Source: Streptomyces sp. JJ36 (GTDB taxonomy: Bacteria > Actinomycetota > Actinomycetes > Streptomycetales > Streptomycetaceae). From it: DNA of 64,000 nt. The stretch lies in NCBI RefSeq assembly GCF_021696945.1, contig NZ_JACYHE010000006.1, positions 62,001-126,000 of the forward strand, written 5' to 3'. Below are positions 1 to 9,700 of the stretch, piece by piece; positions within the stretch are counted from its first letter, which is position 1, and the number at the start of each line of letters is the position of its first letter. The notes beneath the pieces are model-generated. The model was given only the letters and a program-made list of their open reading frames with translations. It was not told where the DNA came from and did not search any database. The position numbers and the translations under genes were made by a program.

Positions 1-446
<446 letters not shown>

Positions 447-450
<4 letters not shown>

Positions 451-1211
451 CGCAGGGCCCATCCTGCCAGGCAGACGACCAGGGCCGTGGCCGGGAGCAG
501 CGCCGTACGGATCCACTGGGCGCGGCCGGCGGGCTGCGCGTCGAGCACCGGCATGGTGCCCGTGTAGCCGCGGCTCAGCATCGCCAGATGCACCCGTTCG
601 CCCCGCTCGTAGGCGCGGATGAAGAGCGCTCCGGCGGACTTGGCGAGGACGCCCCAGTGGCGGGGACCGCGGGCCTCGAAGCCCCGGGAGAGGCGGGCGA
701 GGCGCATCCGGCGCATCTCGTCGGCGATGACGTCGCCGTAGCGGATCATGAAGGAGGCGATCTGGACGAGCTGTGCCGGGAGCCGGAGGCGCTGCAACCC
801 CAGCAGCAGGTCGCGGATCTCGGTGGTGGTGGCCAGCAGCACGGAGGCGGCGACACCGAGGGTGCCCTTGGCCAGGACGTTCCAGGCACCCCAGAGGCCG
901 GACTCGGAGAGGGAGAGCCCGAGCCACTCGGTGCGGGGGCCCTCGGCGACGAAGGGCAGCAGGACGGCGAAGGCGACGAACGGCACCTCGATCAGCATGC
1001 GGGTCAGCAGGTGGCCCGGCGGGACCCGGGCCACCGCGGCGACGCCCGTGAGCAGCAGGGCGTACACCCCGAAGGCCCACATCGCCTCACGCGGGGTGGA
1101 GACGACCACGAGGACGAAGCCGAGCACCGCGACCAGCTTGCAGTGCGGCGGCAGCAGGTGCACCGGCGAGCTGCCGTGCCGGTGCAGCAGGTGGGCGTGG
1201 CCCGCGCCCAC
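447..1211 (-). CDS. cbiQ: ECF transporter transmembrane protein CbiQ
   Basis: This is the integral-membrane T component of the metal importer, linking the CbiM substrate-binding part to the CbiO ATPase. The protein has 254 residues, the usual family size, with several hydrophobic spans in its first half and the Arg/Ala-rich cytoplasmic coupling region (MRRMRLARLSRGFEARG) followed by a second Ser-Arg-Gly stretch (LAMLSRGYTG). These are the conserved ATPase-docking segments of CbiQ. The GTG start lies 1 nt downstream of the cbiM stop, and the reading frame upstream of it continues only as a shadow of cbiM. Its stop overlaps the cbiO start. It is the second gene of cbiM-cbiQ-cbiO. Confidence 0.92.
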
Positions 1212-1212
1212 C

Positions 1213-2658
1213 TCAGGGTCCGTCCGTGCGGGTGGTGTCCGGGCGGGTGGCTTCGCGGCTGGTCCCCGTGCGGGCGTGCCCGCCGGGCTCGCCGGCCTGC
1301 GCCGGCGGCCCGGCAGGCCGTCCGCTCCGCCCCTCGTCCGGAGCGGTCCGTGCGGCACCGTCTGCGGGGGCGGAAGCACCCGCGGGGGAAGTGCCCAGGG
1401 CCGGAGTGCCCGCGGTGGCCGCGCGGCGGCGGCGCACGGCGAGGAACATGCCGCTGCCGGCAGCGAGCGTCGCGCCGACGCCGAGGACGCCCGCGAGGCC
1501 GCCGGAGAGCCGGGCGTTCGCGATGTCCTCGACGCCGTAGTCGGCCAGCGGGGAGCCGGCCAGGTCGTGCTCCTCGGCCTGTTCGTCGATGCCGTGGTCG
1601 GCGGCGACCTTCTCCAGGCCGTCGGGATCGGCGGAGGCGTAGTAGCTGACTCCGCCGGCGCAGACCAGGGTGACGGCCAGCCCGGCGAGCCAGACCCGCC
1701 GCGTGGCGCGCGGGGCGGCGGTGGCCGGCTGCGGGACGGTCCCGCTCGGCTCCTTCGCGCGCGGGGTGCCCGCGGTGTCCTGCACGCCCGCCCTCTCCGG
1801 CGTGTCCGTCGCGTCCGGACGGTCCGCGGCGTCCGGCCCACCCGTACGGGCCGCGGCGGCGGGGGCCTCCCCGGCGGCCGGGGCGGGGGTCCCGGCGGTG
1901 TCGCGGGCCGCGGCGGAGGCACCGGGGGCCGCCGGGGCGGCGGGGATCGCGGGGGCGGTGACGCGGAGGGCGAGCGGCGCGGTCAGCCCGCGGGCGCCGT
2001 ACACCAGGTCGGGCCGGACGGAGAGCACGGCGCCGACGGTGAGGGCGGTGATCACGCCCTCGCCGATGCCGATGAGGAAGTGGACCCCGGCCATGGCGCC
2101 CAGCACCGTGCCGAGCGCGACGTCGGCGGTGCCGCCCAGGGCGTAGAGGAAGGTGAAGGCGGCCGCCGCGACGGGGACGGACACCAGCGCGGAGACGAAC
2201 GCGGCGCCCGTGACGGAGCGCCGGGTGCGGGGCAGCGCCCGCACCAGGAGGCGGAAGAGGCCGTACGCGACGGGCACACCGACCACGCCCATGGTGGTGA
2301 TGTTCACCCCGAGGGCGGTGAGGCCGCCGTCCGCGAAGAGCACCGCCTGCATCAGCAGCACCACGGATATGCAGAGCACGCCGGTGTACGGGCCGACGAG
2401 GATCGCGGCGAGCGCACCGCCGAGGAGGTGTCCGCTGGTCCCGGCGGCGACCGGGAAGTTCAGCATCTGCACGGCGAAGACGAAGGCCGCGACCAGTCCG
2501 GCGAGCGGCGCCGTCCGCTCCCCGCCCGGGGCGCCGGCCGGGCCGTCGCCCGCGAGCTCACTCCGGGCGCCGCGCAGCGAGACGGCGACGGCGCCCGCGG
2601 CGACGGCACCGGCCGCCACGGACACCGGGGCGTTGATGAATCCGTCCGGGACGTGCAT
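1213..2658 (-). CDS. cbiM: Cobalt/nickel ECF substrate-binding protein CbiM fused to a PDGLE domain
   Basis: This is the metal-recognising S component of the ECF importer, 481 residues. It opens with the invariant MHVPDGF, in which the N-terminal amine and His2 help ligate the metal, followed by about six membrane spans to around residue 230. A low-complexity Ala/Pro/Thr linker of roughly 100 residues leads to a second part containing ADPDGLEKVAADHGI, the PDGLE domain that normally belongs to the separate small subunit CbiN/NikN. It ends with one more membrane span and an Arg-rich, disordered tail. So M and N functions are fused in one chain, which is longer than a plain CbiM. ATG was chosen because the MH start is functional in this family. 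A Nur-like operator lies 63-79 bp upstream. Confidence 0.9.
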   Translation of the reverse strand: MHVPDGFINAPVSVAAGAVAAGAVAVSLRGARSELAGDGPAGAPGGERTAPLAGLVAAFVFAVQMLNFPVAAGTSGHLLGGALAAILVGPYTGVLCISVVLLMQAVLFADGGLTALGVNITTMGVVGVPVAYGLFRLLVRALPRTRRSVTGAAFVSALVSVPVAAAAFTFLYALGGTADVALGTVLGAMAGVHFLIGIGEGVITALTVGAVLSVRPDLVYGARGLTAPLALRVTAPAIPAAPAAPGASAAARDTAGTPAPAAGEAPAAAARTGGPDAADRPDATDTPERAGVQDTAGTPRAKEPSGTVPQPATAAPRATRRVWLAGLAVTLVCAGGVSYYASADPDGLEKVAADHGIDEQAEEHDLAGSPLADYGVEDIANARLSGGLAGVLGVGATLAAGSGMFLAVRRRRAATAGTPALGTSPAGASAPADGAARTAPDEGRSGRPAGPPAQAGEPGGHARTGTSREATRPDTTRTDGP

Positions 2659-2720
2659 GGCGGTCCCCGCTTCCTCGGATCGACTGCTGACCTGGGCAAC
2701 CGTTCGATGATAGTGCCTAC

Positions 2721-2737
2721 CTGCAAGGAGCTTGCAA
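2721..2737 (-). promoter_or_regulatory. Nur-like nickel-responsive operator upstream of cbiM
   Basis: On the minus strand the site reads TTGCAA-GCTCC-TTGCAG. It fits the Streptomyces Nur box TTGCAA-N5-TTGCAA at 11 of 12 defined positions. It lies 63-79 bp before the cbiM start. The promoter could use its first TTGCAA as a -35 element, with TATCAT 19 nt further on as the -10. Nur is the Fur-family nickel repressor of nickel uptake genes and sodF. The match is seen directly; repression is inferred. Confidence 0.72.
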
Positions 2738-2943
2738 GAGAGAGTCACGGGCACCGGAGGTGCGGCACGGGGACGCACGCCCCCCGGGGCCGGTTGTGGC
2801 GGAGGTCACGTGGCATATGCCGTGACTCGCGCCCCGGACGGTGCGTCTGACTGACCAGGGAGCGTGGAACACAGGGGCGGGACATCCTCCCTGCCCGCTG
2901 CCGCCCCCCACCGGCTCGCCGAGCGCATCGTCAGGAGCAGACG

Positions 2944-3363
2944 TTGACCGCAGTCATCGACCACACCGTGCAGATCCGGCTCCTCACCCGGACGGGAGCT
3001 GCGCGCCGCCTGACGGCCACCCTGCGCTACCGGCCGCAGGACCCGCTCGCGGTCCGGGTCCTCTTCCCCGCGGAGGCGTCGCTGGACGGCGCCGAGGCGC
3101 CCTGGGTCTTCGCGCGCGAGCTGCTGCACGCCGGCCTCAGCGGCGCCGCCGGCACCGGCGACGTACGGCTCTGGCCCTGCGGCCGCCGCCAGGTGATGCT
3201 GGAGCTGCACACACCGGAGGGCGTGGCCCTGGTCGAGCTGGACACCGGTGACGTACGCCGCTTCCTGCGCGCCGCCTACGCCTGCGTACCGCGGGGAGCC
3301 GAGCGGACCGGCGCCCCGCTGGAGCGCTGCCTGGACGAGCTGCTGCGGGGGGTCAGCGGGTGA
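2944..3363 (+). CDS. SsgA-family sporulation/cell-division protein
   Basis: This is an SsgA-like protein (SALP) of 139 residues. These actinobacterial proteins steer septum placement and peptidoglycan remodelling during sporulation. The sequence has the family layout throughout: an N-terminal beta-rich half with LTATLRYRPQDPLAVRV, then WVFARELL, GDVRLWPCG, the HTPEGVALVEL block and a C-terminal FLRAAYACVPRGAE helix. The start is TTG at 2944, preceded by AGGAG at a good distance. The stop overlaps the GTG of the phosphatase gene that follows (GTGA), so the pair is co-translated. Which of the SsgA-G subgroups it belongs to cannot be told by eye. It could also be a lineage-specific paralogue of unknown timing. 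Confidence 0.88.
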   Translation: MTAVIDHTVQIRLLTRTGAARRLTATLRYRPQDPLAVRVLFPAEASLDGAEAPWVFARELLHAGLSGAAGTGDVRLWPCGRRQVMLELHTPEGVALVELDTGDVRRFLRAAYACVPRGAERTGAPLERCLDELLRGVSG

Positions 3364-4142
3364 GACACGAGGAACTCCCCCTCCCGTCCCCCCGTTTCGC
3401 CCCCGCGGTCCCCGAGTCCCGGGTCGGCGGCGACCTGCACGCGGTGTGCGACTCGCCGTACGGGCTGCGGGTGCTGATCGGCGACGTACGCGGCAAGGGC
3501 GCGACGGCGGCCGGCGGGGCGGACGCGCTGCTGGCGGGCTTCCGCACGGCGGCCCGGAGCGCCGCCACGCTGCCCGGGGTCGTGAACGCGCTGGAGGACA
3601 CCATGGCCCGGTACGCCGCCGCGCGGCAGGACGGCGTCGCCGAGGAGGACTTCGCCTCGGCGGTGGTCGCCGAGTTCACGGCGGACGGGAGGACGCTGCG
3701 ACTGCTCAACCACGCCCACCCGGCGCCCTTTCTGCTGCGTCCCGGCTCGGTGCAGGCGCTGGAGCCGGTGCGGCCCGGGCTGCCGCTGGGGCTGGGCGCT
3801 CTGGGCCCGGCGGGCCGCCCGCCGGAGCCGCTGACCGTGCCCTTCCCCGCGGACGGCACGCTGCTGCTGCTCACCGACGGCACGACGGAGGCCCGGGACG
3901 CGGACGGCGCCTTCTACGACCCGCTGCCGCGGCTGGCGCGGCACGGCGGAGCGGCGCCGGAGGATCTGGTCCGGCTGCTCCGCCGGGAGGTACGGGACCA
4001 CACCGCCGGGCGGCTCGCGGCGGGCCGGGCGCGGACGCCGGACGACATGGCGGTGCTGGCGGTGCGCCCGCACCGCACCACGGCCGGCGTCACGGCCCCC
4101 GCGCCGGTCTCCGCCCCGGTGGCCTGCGGACCCTGCGCCTGA
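3360..4142 (+). CDS. PP2C/SpoIIE-family serine/threonine phosphatase
   Basis: A stand-alone SpoIIE-type (PPM) phosphatase catalytic domain of 260 residues. Metal-binding and catalytic motifs are present in order: GGDLHA near residue 22, VLIGDVRGKGA near 40, LLLLTDGTTEARD near 165 and PDDMAVLAV near 225. No PAS, GAF or membrane sensor domain is attached, so it probably acts on a protein partner such as an anti-sigma-factor antagonist or a phosphorylated division factor. The GTG start overlaps the stop of the ssgA-like gene. This coupling to a SALP gene is unusual and suggests a shared developmental role, which is inference. The last 25 residues are low-complexity. Confidence 0.88.
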   Translation: MRHEELPLPSPRFAPAVPESRVGGDLHAVCDSPYGLRVLIGDVRGKGATAAGGADALLAGFRTAARSAATLPGVVNALEDTMARYAAARQDGVAEEDFASAVVAEFTADGRTLRLLNHAHPAPFLLRPGSVQALEPVRPGLPLGLGALGPAGRPPEPLTVPFPADGTLLLLTDGTTEARDADGAFYDPLPRLARHGGAAPEDLVRLLRREVRDHTAGRLAAGRARTPDDMAVLAVRPHRTTAGVTAPAPVSAPVACGPCA

Positions 4143-4251
4143 CCGGCGGACGCCGGCGGGGCGGGCCCGGACGGGTGACGCGCTCGGCCCCGGGGCCCCG
4201 GGGCCGGCTCCGGGCATGGAGGGGCCGTGCCGGCGGGGCCCGGACACGCCG

Positions 4252-4281
4252 ACGCCCCGGCCGCCGTGACGGCCGGGGCGT
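4252..4281. terminator. Strong hairpin terminator between convergent genes
   Basis: A perfect 12-bp GC stem (4252-4263 with 4270-4281) has a 6-nt loop. It lies 110 bp after the phosphatase gene and 80 bp after the end of the convergent MMPL gene, so it can serve both. Confidence 0.7.
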
Positions 4282-4326
4282 TCGTGGCGTTCGTGGCACA
4301 GAGGAGCGCAGGGCACCGGCCGCCCG

Positions 4327-4351
4327 GCCCGCCCCGGGGGGCGGGGCGGGC
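4327..4351 (-). terminator. Second hairpin just after the MMPL gene
   Basis: A 9-bp all-GC stem (4327-4335 with 4343-4351) lies 11 bp past the stop codon of the MMPL transporter gene on the minus strand. No T-run follows, as is common in Streptomyces. Confidence 0.5.
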
Positions 4352-4361
4352 GGCCGCGGGC

Positions 4362-6605
4362 TCAGACCCCGGAGGTCTCGTGCTCCCGCTGCCGGGGCGG
4401 CGCGACCTCCTCGCCGGATCCGCCGGCGAGCTGCTCCCGCAGCTTCTCGCCCTCGACGTCCACGTTCGGCAGTACCCGGTCCAGCCAGCGCGGCAGCCAC
4501 CACGCCTTCTCCCCGAGGAGCGCCAGCACCGCCGGCACGATCGCCATGCGGACGATGAAGGCGTCGAAGAGGATCGCCACGGCGAGCCCGAAGCCCATCA
4601 TCTTGATCATGGAGTCGGACGCCCCGATGAACCCGGCGAAGACGCTGATCATGATGACGGCCGCGGCGGTGACCACCCGGGCGCCCAGCTTGAAGCCGGA
4701 GACGATGGCCTGGCCGGGGCTCTCCCCGTGCACGTAGGCCTCGCGCATCCGGGTCACCAGGAAGACCTCGTAGTCCATCGCCAGGCCGAAGATCACGCCG
4801 ACCATGAAGATCGGCATCATGCTCATGATCGGCCCGGTCTGCTCGACGCCGAGCAGCCCGGCGGCCCAGCCCCACTGGAAGACCGCGACCACCGCACCCA
4901 GCGCGGCAAGCACCGAGAGCAGGAAGCCGAGCGCGGCCTTGAGCGGCACCAGGACCGAGCGGAAGACGAGCATCAGCAGCACGAAGGCGAGCCCGACGAC
5001 CAGCGACAGATAGGGCACCAGCGCGTCGTTCATCACCTGCGAGAAGTCGATGTTGACCGCCGTCGCGCCGGTGACCAGCAGCGCGGCGCCCGTCTTCGCC
5101 TCGATGTCGTCGGCCTGGTCGCGGATGTTCTGGACGATGTCCTCGGTCTCCGCGTCGCTGGGACCGGTCTTCGGGATGGCCGTGATGGTGGCCGTGTCCC
5201 CGCTCTTGTTGAAGGTGGGCGGGGAGACCGCGACCACGCCGTCCAGCCCCTGCAGCTCCTTGCGGACCGCGGACGCGGCGGCCTTCGGGTCGTCGGCGTC
5301 CGCGGCGTCGACGACGGTCATCAGCGGGCCGTTGAAGCCGGGGCCGAAGGCCTCGGAGAGGATGTCGTACGCCTTGCGCTGGGTGGTGTCGGTGGGCTGG
5401 TTACCCTCGTCCGGCAGGCCCAGGGTCATGCTGGAGACCGGCACCGCGACGGCCCCGAGCCCGAGGATGGCGGTGACCAGCACCGCCACCGGGCGGCGCA
5501 GCACGAAACCGGCCCAGCGGGTGCCGCCGTTGGGCTTCTCCGCAGCCGCGGCGGCGCTGGGGGCGCCGGTCTCCGGGTTGGCCTTGCGCACCTTGCGCCC
5601 GAAGATCCGCTTGCCGACCATGCCGAGCGCGGCCGGCACCAGCGTGATCGCGACGAGCACGGCGATCACCACGGTGGCCGCGGCGGCCAGACCCATCTTG
5701 GTGAGGATCGGGATGTTCACGATGGAGAGCCCGGCCAGGGCGATCACCACGGTGAGGCCGGCGAAGACCACGGCGGAGCCGGCGGTGCCCACCGCCCGGC
5801 CCGCGGCCTCCTCGCGCTCCCGGCCCTCCATCAGCTCGGCCCGGTAGCGGGAGGCGATGAAGAGCGCGTAGTCGATGCCGACGGCGAGGCCGATCATCAT
5901 GGCGAGGGTGCTGGTGGTCGCGGAGAGTCCCAGCGTCGCGCCGAGCGCGGCGATGCCGGAGATGCCGATGGAGACCCCTATCAGCGCCGTGATCAGCGGC
6001 AGCCCGGCGGCGACCAGCGAACCGAAGGTGAGGATCAGCACCACCGCGGCCACGCCGATGCCGATGATCTCGCCGTGACCCATGTCGGGCTCGACGAAGA
6101 GGGCGTCACCGCCGGTCTCCACGGTGATCCCGGCCTCGCGGCCGGTCTCCGCCGCGTCCCGGATCCGCTCCCGGGTCTCGTCGGTGATCTCCATGGCCGG
6201 GACCTTGTAGGTCACCGTGGCGTAGGCGGTCTGCCCCTTCTTGCCGACGGCGCCGCTCTGCGGGGCGAAGGGGTCGGAGACGGCGGCCGTCTGCTCGCCC
6301 TGGACCTCCTCCAGGACCTCCTCGACGGCGGCGCGGTTGTCGGTGGCGGTGATCTTCTCGCCGTTCGGCGCCTGGAAGACCATACGGGCCGTCGCGCTGT
6401 CGGCGTTGGCCTCGGGGAAGCGCTCCTCCAGCATGTCGAAGGCCTCCTGGGCCTCCGTGCCGGGCAGCGCGAAGTCGTCGTCGGGTGGTGCGGAGGCGGT
6501 GGAGGCGCCCGCCCCCACGGCCACCAGCAGCGCCACCCACACCAGGGCGACGATACGGCGGCGCCGGAAGGCGAGTCTGCCGAGCTTGTACAGGAATGTG
6601 GCCAC
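4362..6605 (-). CDS. MMPL/RND-family membrane transporter
   Basis: A 747-residue MMPL-type (mycobacterial membrane protein large) transporter, the actinobacterial branch of the RND superfamily that exports lipids, polyketides or drugs by proton motive force. It has the duplicated layout: one membrane span at residues 15-38, an extracytoplasmic domain to about 185, five spans (IIGIGVAAVVLILTF onward) including the GIDYALFIASRYR motif typical of MMPL. A second copy starts near residue 370, with its equivalent motif GLAMDYEVFLVTRMRE near 620. The start is GTG. It is divergent from the tricorn gene with a 146-bp shared upstream region. No TetR/MarR neighbour is present to reveal its substrate. 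Confidence 0.92.
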   Translation of the reverse strand: MATFLYKLGRLAFRRRRIVALVWVALLVAVGAGASTASAPPDDDFALPGTEAQEAFDMLEERFPEANADSATARMVFQAPNGEKITATDNRAAVEEVLEEVQGEQTAAVSDPFAPQSGAVGKKGQTAYATVTYKVPAMEITDETRERIRDAAETGREAGITVETGGDALFVEPDMGHGEIIGIGVAAVVLILTFGSLVAAGLPLITALIGVSIGISGIAALGATLGLSATTSTLAMMIGLAVGIDYALFIASRYRAELMEGREREEAAGRAVGTAGSAVVFAGLTVVIALAGLSIVNIPILTKMGLAAAATVVIAVLVAITLVPAALGMVGKRIFGRKVRKANPETGAPSAAAAAEKPNGGTRWAGFVLRRPVAVLVTAILGLGAVAVPVSSMTLGLPDEGNQPTDTTQRKAYDILSEAFGPGFNGPLMTVVDAADADDPKAAASAVRKELQGLDGVVAVSPPTFNKSGDTATITAIPKTGPSDAETEDIVQNIRDQADDIEAKTGAALLVTGATAVNIDFSQVMNDALVPYLSLVVGLAFVLLMLVFRSVLVPLKAALGFLLSVLAALGAVVAVFQWGWAAGLLGVEQTGPIMSMMPIFMVGVIFGLAMDYEVFLVTRMREAYVHGESPGQAIVSGFKLGARVVTAAAVIMISVFAGFIGASDSMIKMMGFGLAVAILFDAFIVRMAIVPAVLALLGEKAWWLPRWLDRVLPNVDVEGEKLREQLAGGSGEEVAPPRQREHETSGV

Positions 6606-6751
6606 GAGGGAGGTTCTCCGGTCTGGGATCGGGGTGCCATGACAGTCTGTGTCAAAAGACGCCCGCTCTTACAACCAGGGGTGAGCCGGACCCGGAAATG
6701 AGACCCGGATCACAACTTGCCGCTCCGTGGCCACCCGGAAGAATGGGAGAG

Positions 6752-9700
6752 ATGAGTGAGGACGGCGTCTATCTCCGGTTCCCCCACCTTCACGGCGGCC
6801 TGCTGTGCTTCGTCGCCGAGGACGACCTCTGGGTGGCCCCGCTGGTCCCGGCGGGCGAGCAGCCCGGCCGCGCCTGGCGGCTCACCGTCGACCGCGCCCG
6901 GCTGGGACACCCGCGCTTCTCGCCCGACGGACGGCAGCTCGCCTACACCTGCTGGCGCAGCCTGGACCCGGAGATCCACCTGGTCCCCGTCTCCGGCGGC
7001 CCGGCCCGGCGGCTCACTTACTGGGGCGCGACGGACACCCGGGTCTGCGGCTGGACGCCGCCGGACTCCGCGGGCCGCAGCGACCTGCTCGCCGTCGCCT
7101 CGCACGGCCAGCCCTTCTCGCACTTCACCTGGGCCTACCGGCTCGGCACGGACGGCGGCCCGGGCACCCGGCTCCCCTGGGGACCGGTCGCCCACATCGC
7201 GTTCGGCGCGCCGGACGGCGACGGCCCCGGCCACCACACGCTGCTGCTCACCGGGACACCGCCGCACGAGCCGGCCGCCTGGAAGCGCTACCGCGGCGGT
7301 GCGACCGGCCGGCTGTGGCTGGACGACGAGCCGCTGCTGCCGGAGGTGGACGGGCATCTGGACTGCCCGATGTTCGTCGGCGACCGGATCGCCTTCCTCT
7401 CCGACCACGAGGGCGTGGGGAACCTCTACTCCTGCCGGCCCGACGGCGGCGACCTGCGCCGGCACACCGACCACGCGGACTTCTACGCCCGGCACGCGGC
7501 CACCGACGGCACCCGGGTCGTCTACCAGTGCGCGGGCGAGCTGTGGCTCGCCGACGACCTCTCCCCCACGGGCACCCCGCGCCGCCTCACCGTGCACCTG
7601 GGCGGCCCCCGGGCCGGCCGCCGCCGCTACCAGGTCCCGGCGTACGCGAACATCGACTCGCTGGCCGCCGACCACACCGGGCGGGCCAGCGCGGTCTGCG
7701 TCCGCGGCAGCCTCTACTGGCTCACCCACCGCGACGGCCCCGCCCGCTCCCTCCGGGACGTGCCGGGCGCACGGGTACGGCTGCCGGAGATGCTCGGCGA
7801 CACCGGCCGGATCGCCTACGTCACGGACGCCGACGGCGAGGACGCCCTGGAGATCGCGGACCTGCCGCGGGCCAGCCGCCCGGAGTCCCCGCGGCGGCTC
7901 GCCTCCGGCCTGCTCGGCCGGGTGCGGGAGCTGGTGGCCGCCCCGGACGGCGAGACGGTGGCCGTGGCCGCACGCGACGGGCGGCTGCTCCTCGTCGACG
8001 TACGGCCGGAGGCGGACGTACCGCCGGAGGAGCCCGGCGGGCCGGCCGCCCCGCACGCGGCGGCGGCCGAGGGCGGGGCGGCACCGGAGCCGCAGGCGGC
8101 GCCGGAGCGGCCGCGCGGGCCGCGGCACCGGGTCACCGAGCTGATCCGGTCGGCCAACGGCCCGGTGCGGGACCTGGCGTTCTCCCCCGACTCCCGCTGG
8201 CTCGCCTGGGCCCACCCCGGCATCGGGCGCTCGCTGACCCGGATCAAGCTGGCGCGGCCGGACGCCCCCGGGGAGGTGCTGGACGTCACCGACGGGCGCT
8301 TCGAGGACGAGCAGCCGGCGTTCACCCGGGACGGCCGCTATCTCGCCTTCCTCTCCTGGCGCGGCTTCGACCCGGTCTACGACGTGCACACCGGCGACCT
8401 CTCCTTCCCGCTGGGCTGCCGCCCGCACCTGGTGCCGCTGTCCTCGGCGACGCTCTCGCCGTTCGCACTCACCCCGGAGGGGCGGCCCGCGGCCGGCGGG
8501 CTGGACCCGCAGGACCACGGCGCGGAGTCCGGCACCGTCCTGGTGGAGGCCGAGGGGCTGCAGAGCCGGGTCACGCCGTTCCCGGTGACCGCGTCCAAGT
8601 ACGCGGCGCTGCGGCCGGTGTACGGCGGCGGGCTGGTGTGGCTCCGCTACCCCGTCTCCGGCGTGCTCGGCGAGACCTTCGTCAACCCCGCCGACACCTC
8701 GGGCCGCCCCACCCTGGAACACTTCGACCTGGTGCGGGGGAAGCGGACGGAGCTCACCGGCCTGGTCGACTGGTTCTCGGTGAGCGGCGACGGCTCCCGG
8801 CTGGTCGTCGCCGACGAGGGCGATCTGCGGGTGATCCCGGCGTACGAGCTCGGGGACGCCGAGTCGACGGCCTTCGTCGACCTGCGGCGCATCATGCACC
8901 ACGCGGACCCGGCCGCCGAGTGGCGGCAGGCGTTCGAGGAGGCCGGGCGGCTGATCCGCGACCACTTCTGGGACCCGGGCATGTGCGGGATCGACTGGGA
9001 GGCGGTGCTGGACCAGTACCGGCCGCTGGTCGAACGGGTCGCCGCGCCGGACGAGTTCGCGGACCTGCTGCGCGAGGTGCTGGGCGAGCTGGGCACCTCG
9101 CACGCCTACGTGGCCCCGGCCCGGCGCAACGAGGGCCCGTCGCACTACCAGCGCCCCATCGGCCTGCTGGGCGCCAACTTCACCCGCACCGAGGCGGGCG
9201 AGTGGCAGGTCGCCCGCATCCTGCCGGGCGACTCCTCGGACTCCAAGGCGCGGTCCCCGCTGGCCGGCTCGGGCATCCGGGAGGGTGCCACGCTCACCCA
9301 TGTCGACGGGCGCCCGGTGGACCCGGTGACCGGCCCGTGGCCGCTGCTGACGGCGGCCGGCGGCACCACCGTCGAGCTGACCTTCTCCCGCCCGGACCCC
9401 GAGCGCCCGCCGCGCCGGGTCGCCGTGGTGCCGCTCGTCGACGAACGCCCGCTGCGCTACCAGGACTGGGTGACGCGCCGCCGGGAGGTCGTGCGGGAGC
9501 TGAGCGGCGGCCGCTGCGGCTATCTCCACATCCCCGACATGGGCGGCTCCGGCTGGGCGCAGTTCAACCGCGACCTGCGCCGGGAGGTCGCGCTGCCCGC
9601 GCTGCTGGTGGACGTGCGGGGCAACGCGGGCGGCCACATCAGCGAGCTGGTGATGGAGAAGCTGACCCGGGCGCTCCTGGGCTGGGACCTCACCCGGGAC

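Noticed and set aside
2659-2943. Cobalamin riboswitch before cbiM
   Set aside because: No B12-box-like sequence or suitable leader length was seen; the Nur-like box explains regulation better.
4227-6701. Open frame of more than 800 codons antisense to the MMPL gene
   Set aside because: Composition is Asp/Gly/His/Arg repeats with no fold signature; the MMPL protein on the minus strand is clear.
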